From assembly GCA_964397655.1 (NCBI GenBank), contig CAYNKA010000032.1, forward strand, positions 1-6,314: 6,314 nt of DNA, given 5' to 3'. The notes beneath the pieces are model-generated. The model ran no database searches. It saw only the letters and a list, made by a program, of their open reading frames with translations, and was not told where the DNA came from. The position numbers and the translations under genes are program-made. Below are positions 1 through 5,548 of the stretch, piece by piece. Origin of the DNA: CAYNKA01 sp964397655 (GTDB taxonomy: Bacteria > Spirochaetota > Spirochaetia > DTKZ01). Position 1 is the stretch's first letter; each line of letters opens with the position of its first letter.

Positions 1-2314
1 CCTCCGCGATCTCGCGGGCCTGCGTCGCCGCCGCGGCCCGGAGCCAGGAGTCCCACGCCGAAAGGTATTCCTTCCATTCCTTCGCGCGCCCCGATTCGCC
101 GTAGTACTCCTCGATGTCCTCTCCGTAGGAGGATATGATCGCGTCCAGGATCGCGACGTCGCTCAGGCGAAGGACGTTCAAGGCGTCTCCGTAGGCGGTC
201 CTCGCTTCCTCGAGCGCCGCGTTCGCGGACGCGAGCCGGTCCCCGGCCGCCGACAGGTCCTCGCGAGAGCGGGCCATGGCCGCGACGTGCAGGTCGAGGG
301 CAGCGACCGCGGACCGGTAGGCGGCCTCCGCCGAATCGAAGGCGGCCCGCGCTTCGGCGAGACTCCTCGCGGTCTCGGCCTCCGTCGGCCGCGACGAGGA
401 GACGTCGTTCGCGTAATCGAGCACCGCGCGAGCGATCGCCACCTGTTCGTTCCTCATGGTGAGTTCCGCTTCGAGCCGCCCGATCTCGCGGTCGAGGGAA
501 TCCGCCTCGACCGTCCCGGCCCCGTATTCGGACAACCTCGCCTCCAGGCCGTAGAGCGCGGACCGGGCCTTTTCCGCCTCCGCGAGGTACTTCGCCTTCA
601 CCCCGGCCGGGCCGGTCCAATAGGCAAGGTCCTCGCGGAGCTCGGGAAGCCTCGTTCCCGCGATCTCCTCCCGCTCCGCGATCCTCGGGTCGAGTTCGCC
701 GAAGACGATCCCTCCGATCGCGCCGAAGAGCTCCTCGATCTCCGCGGCATGGAGGACATCCCGATTGAAGCCTTCCACGGCCTTGGCGAGATCGCCGCAG
801 GCGAAGATCGTCACCGTCTCCTCGCCGACCCACCATTCCCGCAGTTCGTACCCCTTGTCCGCGAGATACTTGTAGAATTTGGACATCTTTTTGTACGCGG
901 GAGAGCCCAGGGACGAATACACGGGAAGATGATAGACCGCGTCGTCCAGGACGAGGATCTCGAGCGCGTCGTAGGGAGTCTCGGCGAGCAGGCCCGACAC
1001 GCGGACTTCCTTCGCGGCGACCTCGGCGCGGAAGGTGGCGATCTCGGAGTCGAGGACGTCCCGCCTCGCCTCGATGCGCGCGATCTCCCCGAGTACGACC
1101 GCCTCGTTCTCCTCCGCCATCTCCGCGAAGCCCAGGGCGCTCCGGTACAGGCCCGCGTACGAGCCGGCCTCGTCGCGGAATTTCGAGAGCTCAGCGGCGG
1201 CTGCGGCGGCCATGACCGTCATCGAAGTCTCGTAGTCTTCGAGGATTTTCCGCTCCGAGATTTCCCAACCCTCCCTGCCTGCCTCGACGAGGCCGCCCAT
1301 CTCGGCGAACCAGGAATCCCTCTTCTCGGAGAACTCCGCGAAGGCGCGGTCCCAGGAGGCTTCAGCGCCGACGTAAGCGTTCCTCGCCCCGGTCTCCCAG
1401 GCGAGCCGCTCAGTGAGCAGTCTCCTTTCCGCCTCGTTCCAGGTCTCGATTCCCCGCTCGAACTCCCGCCTGAAATCCTCCTGCCAGGTCTCGGGATCCA
1501 GGAGCACGAGGCCGGGCTTCCCCGAGGGATCCGCGGCGGCTCCGACGATCAGGCTCCTTTTCGCCTCGGCGAGATCGTCCTCCGCCTCGGCCGCCAGGCT
1601 CCTCGCGGTTCCCGCGGCGCTCCGGTCCTCGGCCTTCTTCCGGAGGGAGTAGGAGTCCGTGAGCCTCGCGGCGGCGAAGCGGATCTTCTCCGCTCGGTAG
1701 AGCCGGTCGAACTCCCGCCTCGTCTCGGCCCTGTAGTCCGCGAGGCTCGCGGCGAGCCGGTCCCTTCCCAGGGCCGCGAGATCGCCGGAAAGCGGCGCGA
1801 GGAGTTCCTGGAATTCCGCCTTCGCCTCCAGTTCCCACGCTTCGAGGAGCCCGTTCATCCTCGCCTCGAGCCTCGCGCGCCACGCCCCTTCGTCCTCGGC
1901 GTAGTCCTCGGCACCCTTGAATACGGGATCGCCGGCTTCGTCGTGGACCAAGGCCCCGGACTCGTCGGTTTCCGCGATGTATGCGAGATCGGCCGCGCCT
2001 ATTTCGCGGAGGAAGCTCCCGAGACCGGGAGCCGGTAGGCGTTCCGCGGCCCTCCCTTCGAGCCAGGCTCCGAACCGCCGCCCGAATTCACCGAGGAGTT
2101 CCGGCCCCTCCCAACCCGGCGCGGAAGCGAGGTCTTCTCGGAGGATCCGCTCCCATTCCTCCGCGCTCGAACCGCGTTCGGCACGCTCGACGTGCACGAG
2201 GAAGTCGCGTTCCGAGAGCCTCCGGTCCCGGATGTCCGGATCGAGTCCGTAGGCGGAGACTGCGGCCGTGAGAAGGAATACCGGCAGACGGAAAACCCCG
2301 AAACGCCTCTTCAT
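1..2314 (-). CDS. Large exported coiled-coil protein, partial (C-terminus beyond the left edge)
   Basis: An open frame reads from 2314 to the left edge without a stop, giving 771 visible residues. The N-terminus (MKRRFGVFRLPVFLLTAAVSAYG) is a classic Sec signal peptide: four residues with basic charge, a hydrophobic core, then a small-residue cleavage region near residues 21-23. There is no lipobox Cys, so a periplasmic or secreted location is inferred. The ATG at 2314 is preferred over the in-frame ATG at 2320, because GGGGAGG lies about 8 bases before 2314 but only 2 before 2320. After the signal the protein is almost entirely charged and helical (E, R, A rich). Tryptophans at residues 277, 292, 306, 321, 335 and 350 form a regular array. 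A less helical, more globular stretch lies around residues 445-545 (motifs VYHLPVYSS, ELREWWVG, TIFACGDL). Residues 550-760 return to coiled coil. I do not recognise a named family. A structural or envelope role is only an inference. Confidence 0.85.
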   Translation of the reverse strand, partial: MKRRFGVFRLPVFLLTAAVSAYGLDPDIRDRRLSERDFLVHVERAERGSSAEEWERILREDLASAPGWEGPELLGEFGRRFGAWLEGRAAERLPAPGLGSFLREIGAADLAYIAETDESGALVHDEAGDPVFKGAEDYAEDEGAWRARLEARMNGLLEAWELEAKAEFQELLAPLSGDLAALGRDRLAASLADYRAETRREFDRLYRAEKIRFAAARLTDSYSLRKKAEDRSAAGTARSLAAEAEDDLAEAKRSLIVGAAADPSGKPGLVLLDPETWQEDFRREFERGIETWNEAERRLLTERLAWETGARNAYVGAEASWDRAFAEFSEKRDSWFAEMGGLVEAGREGWEISERKILEDYETSMTVMAAAAAAELSKFRDEAGSYAGLYRSALGFAEMAEENEAVVLGEIARIEARRDVLDSEIATFRAEVAAKEVRVSGLLAETPYDALEILVLDDAVYHLPVYSSLGSPAYKKMSKFYKYLADKGYELREWWVGEETVTIFACGDLAKAVEGFNRDVLHAAEIEELFGAIGGIVFGELDPRIAEREEIAGTRLPELREDLAYWTGPAGVKAKYLAEAEKARSALYGLEARLSEYGAGTVEADSLDREIGRLEAELTMRNEQVAIARAVLDYANDVSSSRPTEAETARSLAEARAAFDSAEAAYRSAVAALDLHVAAMARSREDLSAAGDRLASANAALEEARTAYGDALNVLRLSDVAILDAIISSYGEDIEEYYGESGRAKEWKEYLSAWDSWLRAAAATQAREIAE

Positions 2315-2388
2315 GATCATCACCTCCCCGACAAAAGGACGAGGCGATTTTCCACGGCGCTTCGATCACGGAACTTTTTTCGACAATC

Positions 2389-2418
2389 TTGCGCGGCAGG
2401 CGACCGCTCATGTACAAT
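2389..2418 (+). promoter_or_regulatory. Putative promoter of the small exported protein gene
   Basis: A good -10 hexamer TACAAT (2413-2418) lies 18 bases after a weak -35 TTGCGC (2389-2394). The predicted start of transcription near 2425 gives a leader of about 20 bases that contains the AAAGGAG ribosome-binding site. The site lies in the 130-bp region between divergent genes. No equally convincing promoter was seen for the minus-strand coiled-coil gene. Confidence 0.4.
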
Positions 2419-2444
2419 CGGGGAGACGGAAGAAAGGAGACGAC

Positions 2445-3056
2445 ATGACCAAGCGAATAGTGGCCGCGGCGCTCGTACTGTACGCGGGCCTGGGTTTCGC
2501 CGACGAGATCGTGACCGACGCGAAGGGCAGGAAGATCATCCTGCACGACGATTTCACCTGGGAAGTGCAGCAGGCCGAAGCCCGCAGGGGCGGCGAGACC
2601 CTCGTCCTGACGAAGAGCCCCAAGTTCAACAGGGTTCTCAGGACGAGGACGGGCAAGGTGACGATCAACTTCAACGCGAACGAATGGCGGCAGGCTTCGG
2701 ATACGAACGCGAGCGCGGAGTTCTCGTTCCAGAACCTGGACAACAACGGCTTCGGCATGCTCATCTACGATGGCCTTCCGATTCCGCTCGCCACGATGGA
2801 AGAGGTGGTCATAAAGAACGCGAACAACATCGACCCGAACGCCTCGATCAAGAACATCGAGAAATGCACGGTCAACGGCACGCACGGCGAGCTCATCACC
2901 TACCAGGCGAGCTCGACCGGCCTCGATTTCACCTTCTTCTCGTTCGTGGCCACGAAGGACACGGGCACGATCCAGTACACCTTCTACACGCTCACGAGCG
3001 TCTTCGACAAGCTCCGGCCTTCGTTCCTCGAGGCGATCTCCGGCGTGGAGTTCTGA
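2445..3056 (+). CDS. Small exported protein with DDFTWE motif and possible PsbP/DcrB-like domain
   Basis: This encodes 203 residues. The start at 2445 is fixed by AAAGGAG five to six bases upstream and by the signal peptide that follows at once (MTKRIVAAALVLYAGLGFA, cleavage predicted before Asp20). An in-frame extension back to 2268 would cover the divergent promoter region and lacks these features. Residues 20-41 contain a short beta motif, TDAKGRKIILHDDFTWE. From memory this resembles the start of DUF3157-type and other secreted proteins that carry DG(R/K)xVxLxDDxTWE. Residues 70-203 (GKVTINF, NEW, ISGVE near the end) have the size and strand-rich pattern of PsbP/Mog1/DcrB-like domains, ending in a helix containing FDKLRPSFLEAI. 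One Cys (141) and no lipobox are present, so a soluble periplasmic protein is likely. The domain call is tentative and no enzymatic role is visible. Confidence 0.85.
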   Translation: MTKRIVAAALVLYAGLGFADEIVTDAKGRKIILHDDFTWEVQQAEARRGGETLVLTKSPKFNRVLRTRTGKVTINFNANEWRQASDTNASAEFSFQNLDNNGFGMLIYDGLPIPLATMEEVVIKNANNIDPNASIKNIEKCTVNGTHGELITYQASSTGLDFTFFSFVATKDTGTIQYTFYTLTSVFDKLRPSFLEAISGVEF

Positions 3057-3074
3057 AGCGGCGTCTTACGCTTC
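3055..3074. terminator. Weak hairpin spanning both convergent stop codons
   Basis: GAAGCG (3055-3060) pairs with CGCTTC (3069-3074) around an 8-base loop. The stem overlaps the TGA of the plus-strand gene and the loop contains the TAA of the minus-strand gene. Only 9 bp separate the two coding regions, so any terminator must overlap them. There is no clean T-tract on either side, so intrinsic termination is uncertain. Confidence 0.25.
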
Positions 3075-3863
3075 CTCGCCCGGTTTCCTTACCGCGAAGT
3101 GGCCTCCGACGTAGCGCTGCTCGGGCCTCGAAGGGTCCCGCTTCGCATACGCGAGCGCCGGGTCGGCGAGATGGTCCAGGCTTGAGTCCTGCGGGGAATA
3201 GCCCAGGGACTCGGCGTGACGGTTGTCGAACATCGGTTCCGGGCAACGCGAGACGCCGTAGACCATGTGGAAGCCCTTTTGAGGACCGGTGAGGCCGATG
3301 CGGACGAGGGACGCGAGGTCGCGGGCGCTGCACCAGGTGTGAACGCGGCGCTCGTCCGGCACCGTCTCGCCCACGTAGCCGATCCTGATGCACATGACGT
3401 CCAGGCCGTAGCGGTCCGCGGCGTGCGAGGCGAGGATCTCCCCCGCGGCCTTGCCGAAGCCGTACCAGCTGTCCGCCCGGGGCGGCGTCTCGTGATCGAT
3501 GCGCGCGCCGCGCTCGAGGAAGCCCACGGCGTGATGGCTGCTCGCGTAGACGACGCGCCTCACCTTGAAGCGCCTTGCCGCCTCGAAAAGGCGGTAGACC
3601 GCGACGACGTTGGCCTCGAGCGACTCGTCGAAGTCGAAGTCCGGCCCCACGACCCCCGCGAGGTGGATCGCCCCGTCCGCGCCCTCCATGAGCCGATCGA
3701 ACATGCCTGGCTCCCGGAGGTCTCCCCGGACCCAGGTCTCGTTCGGCCGGAGTTCTCCGACCTCGGAGCGCGAATTGAGCACGACCTCGTCGTAGGTTTC
3801 GGCGAGGTAGGGACGGAGGAGCCGTCCGACGATGCCCGAAGCCCCCGTGAGCAGCACTTTCAC
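3066..3863 (-). CDS. NAD-dependent extended SDR oxidoreductase, uronate dehydrogenase (Udh)-like
   Basis: The product has 265 residues, the same size as characterised bacterial uronate dehydrogenases, which oxidise galacturonate or glucuronate to the aldarolactone with NAD+. The N-terminal Rossmann motif TGASGIVG (residues 6-13) and the catalytic YGFGK (YxxxK) are present. So are family signatures: IHLAG, a VYASSHHAVGF block matching ASSNHTIGY, a RIG block, and HTWCSARDL matching STWFSHDDF. The start is a GTG at 3863, six bases after AGGGGG. The upstream in-frame ATG at 3911 falls inside the predicted -35 box and is rejected. Compared with my recollection of the Agrobacterium enzyme, three substrate contacts differ (Ser75 to Val, Asn112 to His, Ser165 to Tyr), while the Arg174 equivalent is kept. 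The SDR fold is certain; uronate as substrate is not. It is transcribed alone and converges on the exported protein gene. Confidence 0.88.
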   Translation of the reverse strand: MKVLLTGASGIVGRLLRPYLAETYDEVVLNSRSEVGELRPNETWVRGDLREPGMFDRLMEGADGAIHLAGVVGPDFDFDESLEANVVAVYRLFEAARRFKVRRVVYASSHHAVGFLERGARIDHETPPRADSWYGFGKAAGEILASHAADRYGLDVMCIRIGYVGETVPDERRVHTWCSARDLASLVRIGLTGPQKGFHMVYGVSRCPEPMFDNRHAESLGYSPQDSSLDHLADPALAYAKRDPSRPEQRYVGGHFAVRKPGEEA

Positions 3864-3882
3864 GATGCACCCCCTGCCGCGC

Positions 3883-3911
3883 AGTATCGCGCTTTCCCTC
3901 GGTTTGGGCAA
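3883..3911 (-). promoter_or_regulatory. Promoter of the SDR oxidoreductase gene
   Basis: Read on the minus strand, TTGCCC (3911-3906) is followed after exactly 17 bases by GATACT (3888-3883), with four of six consensus matches in each hexamer. Transcription would begin near 3876, giving a leader of about 13 bases containing AGGGGG before the GTG at 3863. This supports the GTG start and excludes a start at 3911. Confidence 0.5.
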
Positions 3912-4040
3912 CCGGAAAGGGCGGGAAGTTGCGGCCCGGCTCGAGGCGCTTCTTCATGACGGCGGAATCCGATGCAAAAAATCGGCTGAGGGGGCGATAC
4001 GCGAGGCTTCTCTCGTGAAATGTTTATACGAAAAAACCCG

Positions 4041-4069
4041 TTGACCAAGTATGCACCTTGCAGTAACAT
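4041..4069 (+). promoter_or_regulatory. Promoter of the vapBC operon
   Basis: TTGACC (4041-4046, five of six consensus bases) and TAACAT (4064-4069, four of six) are separated by the ideal 17 bases. Transcription would start near 4076, leaving a leader of about 17 bases that contains AGAGAGG (4077-4083). This spacing selects the ATG at 4093 as the antitoxin start. The ATG at 4051 lies inside the promoter, and the ATG at 4084 directly abuts the Shine-Dalgarno. Confidence 0.6.
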
Positions 4070-4076
4070 TGCATAC
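4049..4076. promoter_or_regulatory. Inverted-repeat operator over the vapBC promoter
   Basis: GTATGCA (4049-4055) and TGCATAC (4070-4076) form a perfect 7-bp inverted repeat separated by 14 bases. The arm centres are 21 bp apart, two turns of B-DNA, so both arms face the same side. The left arm lies between the -35 and -10 hexamers and the right arm abuts the -10. This arrangement fits binding by ribbon-helix-helix VapB dimers, alone or with VapC, to shut off their own operon. Binding itself is inferred. Confidence 0.55.
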
Positions 4077-4092
4077 AGAGAGGATGCCTGCC

Positions 4093-4338
4093 ATGCCGTT
4101 GTTGCAGGTCCGCGATATTCCGGAAGATCTCTACGAGACGCTGAGCAAGGTCGCCGCCGCCGAAAACAGGAGCATCGCACAGGAGACCATCGTGCTCCTG
4201 AAAAAAGCATTGAACTATCAGCAGGAAAATCAAGCCCGACGGAAAAAAATCCTCGAAGAAATAAAAGCGGCCGAACACCGGAATACGGATAAATTTCCCG
4301 ATCCCGCCTTACTCCTGCGCGAGGACCGCGACAGATGA
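4093..4338 (+). CDS. vapB: VapB/FitA-like ribbon-helix-helix antitoxin
   Basis: The product has 81 residues. The N-terminal half is a ribbon-helix-helix DNA-binding domain: beta strand LLQVRDIP (residues 3-10), helix EDLYETLSKVAAAE (11-24), the turn NRS (25-27) and a second helix beginning IAQETIVLLKKAL (28-40). The IP(E/D)xLYxxL and NRSIxxE patterns are typical of FitA/VapB antitoxins. The charged C-terminal tail (41-81) is the expected toxin-binding segment, normally disordered until bound to VapC. The start at 4093 has AGAGAGG nine bases upstream and fits the predicted promoter. The stop overlaps the toxin start by four bases (ATGA), implying translational coupling. It should neutralise the downstream PIN toxin and repress the operon through the inverted repeat at 4049-4076. 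The assignment rests on domain pattern plus the toxin partner. Confidence 0.88.
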   Translation: MPLLQVRDIPEDLYETLSKVAAAENRSIAQETIVLLKKALNYQQENQARRKKILEEIKAAEHRNTDKFPDPALLLREDRDR

Positions 4339-4733
4339 ACATCGTCCTTGACGCGAGCGCCGGCATCGAGATCGCCTTGGATCGACCCAAAGCTTCGAGC
4401 TTCAATAAGGAACTACTGTCGGCCGATAAAACCATAAGTTCGGCCCTCTATAAAGCCGAGGTCGCGAATGTGCTGCGGAAATATGTCTCAGCCGGTCTCT
4501 TGGACAAGGAAAAAGCGAACAAGGCCTTGAATCACGCACAAGGTCTGGTCGATGAATTCATCGATATTTCCGAAAACAATGAAGAAGCGATGAATGAAGC
4601 GCTGCGTCTCGGCCATTCGGTGTACGACCTCCTCTACTTCACTCTGGCGCGGAGATACAGCTCCGCCTTGCTGACCCTGGACGCGAAGCTCAAGACCCTG
4701 GCGAAGAAAGCCGGAATCGACGTCGTTTCCTGA
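4335..4733 (+). CDS. vapC: VapC-type PIN-domain ribonuclease toxin
   Basis: The product has 132 residues, a normal VapC length. The PIN acidic residues that coordinate Mg2+ or Mn2+ are all present: Asp6 in VLDAS, Glu42 in KAEVANVLRK, Asp98 in VYDLLYFTLARR and Asp116 in LLTLDAKL. The ending TLAKKAGIDVV matches the usual last helix and strand of the fold. VapC toxins are site-specific RNases that cut tRNA or rRNA and halt translation when the antitoxin is lost; the target here cannot be read from sequence. The ATG overlaps the vapB stop as ATGA, with GAGG about ten bases upstream, so translation is probably coupled to vapB. Nothing suggests inactivation. Base composition is well below that of the flanking housekeeping-like genes, consistent with acquisition by transfer. 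Confidence 0.92.
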   Translation: MNIVLDASAGIEIALDRPKASSFNKELLSADKTISSALYKAEVANVLRKYVSAGLLDKEKANKALNHAQGLVDEFIDISENNEEAMNEALRLGHSVYDLLYFTLARRYSSALLTLDAKLKTLAKKAGIDVVS

Positions 4734-4745
4734 AGGTAAGTCCTC

Positions 4746-4774
4746 TGCCGAACAACAGGATAATGTGCTACACT
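4746..4774 (+). promoter_or_regulatory. Possible promoter between vapC and mntA
   Basis: The 58-bp gap contains two -10 candidates. One is TACACT (4769-4774) with an extended TG motif at 4766-4767 but a poor -35 (TGCCGA, 4746-4751). The other is GATAAT (4759-4764), which also lacks a good -35. TACACT would place the transcript start right at the GGAGG site (4781-4785), so GATAAT gives a more comfortable leader. Read-through from the vapBC promoter is an equally reasonable source of expression. Confidence 0.3.
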
Positions 4775-4791
4775 ATTCATGGAGGGCGTCC

Positions 4792-5082
4792 ATGCCGGAT
4801 CCTGTGGCGTATCTGACTGAGAAAAAAGCCGAGCTGTATCGTCTCTACGGAATAAAGAAGATCGGAGTCTTCGGGAGCAGGCTTCGAGGCGACAACCGGA
4901 CCGACAGCGATCTCGACGTCCTCATCGAGTTGGAAAAACCGTATCGGATCGATCTCCTGAAATTCATCGAGCTCGAGCAGAATCTGAGCGATGAGATCGG
5001 CCTCAAGGTCGACCTCGTCCTCAAGGAAAACCTGAAGCCTTTCATAGGAGAAGCCGTTCTGAGTGAGGTCGTCTATTTATGA
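4792..5082 (+). CDS. mntA: MntA-type minimal nucleotidyltransferase antitoxin
   Basis: The product has 96 residues and is a minimal nucleotidyltransferase of the DNA polymerase beta superfamily. The signature GSX10DXD is exact: Gly28-Ser29, ten residues, then Asp40 and Asp42, with the third carboxylate at Asp74 (KVDLVL). In the MntA/HepT system the enzyme transfers AMP units from ATP to a tyrosine of the HEPN toxin and so neutralises it; all residues needed for that chemistry are visible. The ATG at 4792 has GGAGGG (4781-4786) five to six bases upstream, which excludes an in-frame ATG at 4765. The C-terminus overlaps the HEPN gene by four bases (ATGA at 5079-5082). Solitary MNT domains of this size occur almost only beside HEPN partners, which agrees with the context. 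Confidence 0.92.
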   Translation: MPDPVAYLTEKKAELYRLYGIKKIGVFGSRLRGDNRTDSDLDVLIELEKPYRIDLLKFIELEQNLSDEIGLKVDLVLKENLKPFIGEAVLSEVVYL

Positions 5083-5450
5083 TCGAACGGAATGTGCTCG
5101 ACTATTTGGACGACATGATACGGAATCTTGAATTTGCCATCGAGTTTGTCCGCGATTCGGACTTCGCTTCCTTCGAAAAAGACTTCCGGATTAATTATGC
5201 GGTCGTACGGGCTTTGGAAATCGTCGGAGAATCGGCGAAAAGAATTCCCGACACGATACGGCAGCAATACCCTTTAATTCCTTGGCGGGCCATGGCGGGG
5301 ATGCGGGATAAGCTGATTCATGGCTATGATGACGTCAACCTCGCCCTTGTCTGGTCCACGGCGAAGGATTCAATTCCGGGATACCTGGAAGCTCTGAAGA
5401 AGATTCGCCTCGATTTCACGGAGCCGAAGAGCCCGCCGAAAAATACTTGA
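5079..5450 (+). CDS. hepT: HepT-type HEPN ribonuclease toxin (DUF86)
   Basis: The product has 123 residues and is all-helical. The catalytic HEPN motif RX4HXY is complete: Arg76, His81 and Tyr83 in MRDKLIHGYDDVN. Other family marks are the RALEIVGESAKRIP helix (44-57) and the PLIPWRAMAGMR approach to the active site. HepT dimers are metal-independent RNases that inhibit growth. In characterised systems MntA adds AMP to the tyrosine of this motif, so Tyr83 is the predicted modification site here. The start overlaps the mntA stop as ATGA, so coupled translation in antitoxin-first order is expected, as in the vapBC pair just upstream. The last residues (EPKSPPKNT) look like an unstructured tail. 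The gene appears intact and its GC content is low relative to the window flanks. Confidence 0.92.
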   Translation: MIERNVLDYLDDMIRNLEFAIEFVRDSDFASFEKDFRINYAVVRALEIVGESAKRIPDTIRQQYPLIPWRAMAGMRDKLIHGYDDVNLALVWSTAKDSIPGYLEALKKIRLDFTEPKSPPKNT

Positions 5451-5495
5451 ATTCGGGATTTCCATATGCACTCTCATCAATGAAATGAAAGCCCC

Positions 5496-5524
5496 TGTTC
5501 ATCCGCCGAATTCGGTGCGATAAT
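5496..5524 (+). promoter_or_regulatory. Putative promoter of the nuclease-like gene
   Basis: GATAAT (5519-5524), with an extended -10 TG at 5516-5517, lies 17 bases after a partial -35 TGTTCA (5496-5501). A start of transcription near 5531 gives a leader of about 18 bases containing AAGGGG (5536-5541). This supports the ATG at 5549 as the genuine initiation site of the gene. Confidence 0.4.
5506..5515. repeat. 10-bp perfect palindrome CCGAATTCGG in the promoter spacer
   Basis: CCGAATTCGG sits between the predicted -35 and -10 hexamers of the downstream gene. A related sequence, GAATTCGG, occurs at 5449-5456, overlapping the hepT stop codon. The position suits a repressor site, but a palindrome this short can occur by chance. 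Confidence 0.35.
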
Positions 5525-5548
5525 TTCCCTCGACAAAGGGGTAACCAG

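Noticed and set aside
1410..1883. Minus-strand open frame of 157 codons
   Set aside because: It lies within the coiled-coil gene in another frame. The product is an Arg/Gly-rich low-complexity sequence typical of a shadow frame.
287..2038. Long plus-strand open frame of 583 codons opposite the coiled-coil gene
   Set aside because: It is an antisense artefact of strong G/C third-position bias. Its product has no domain pattern, signal peptide or Shine-Dalgarno, whereas the minus-strand reading has all the marks of a gene.
2088..2885. Minus-strand open frame of 265 codons spanning the divergent intergenic region
   Set aside because: It overlaps the promoter region and is antisense to a gene with a clear signal peptide and ribosome-binding site.
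3864..3911. N-terminal extension of the SDR gene to an ATG at 3911
   Set aside because: That ATG lies in the predicted -35 box, and the extension adds residues ahead of the usual Rossmann start. The GTG at 3863 has an ideal Shine-Dalgarno.
3216..3959. Plus-strand open frame of 247 codons opposite the SDR gene
   Set aside because: It is antisense to an unmistakable SDR protein and has no recognisable features of its own.
3997..4014. Imperfect hairpin CGCGAG/CTCGTG upstream of vapB
   Set aside because: The stem is only 6 bp with a G-T pair and has no T-tract. No gene ends here on the plus strand, so there is no reason to call a terminator.
4761..4777. Possible dyad around GTGCTACAC near the mntA promoter
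   Set aside because: Only three base pairs match on each side. It is too short to support an operator.
5465..5471. TATGCAC, a copy of part of the vapBC operator arm
   Set aside because: It is a single half-site with no partner arm at the right spacing, and a 7-base match is expected by chance.
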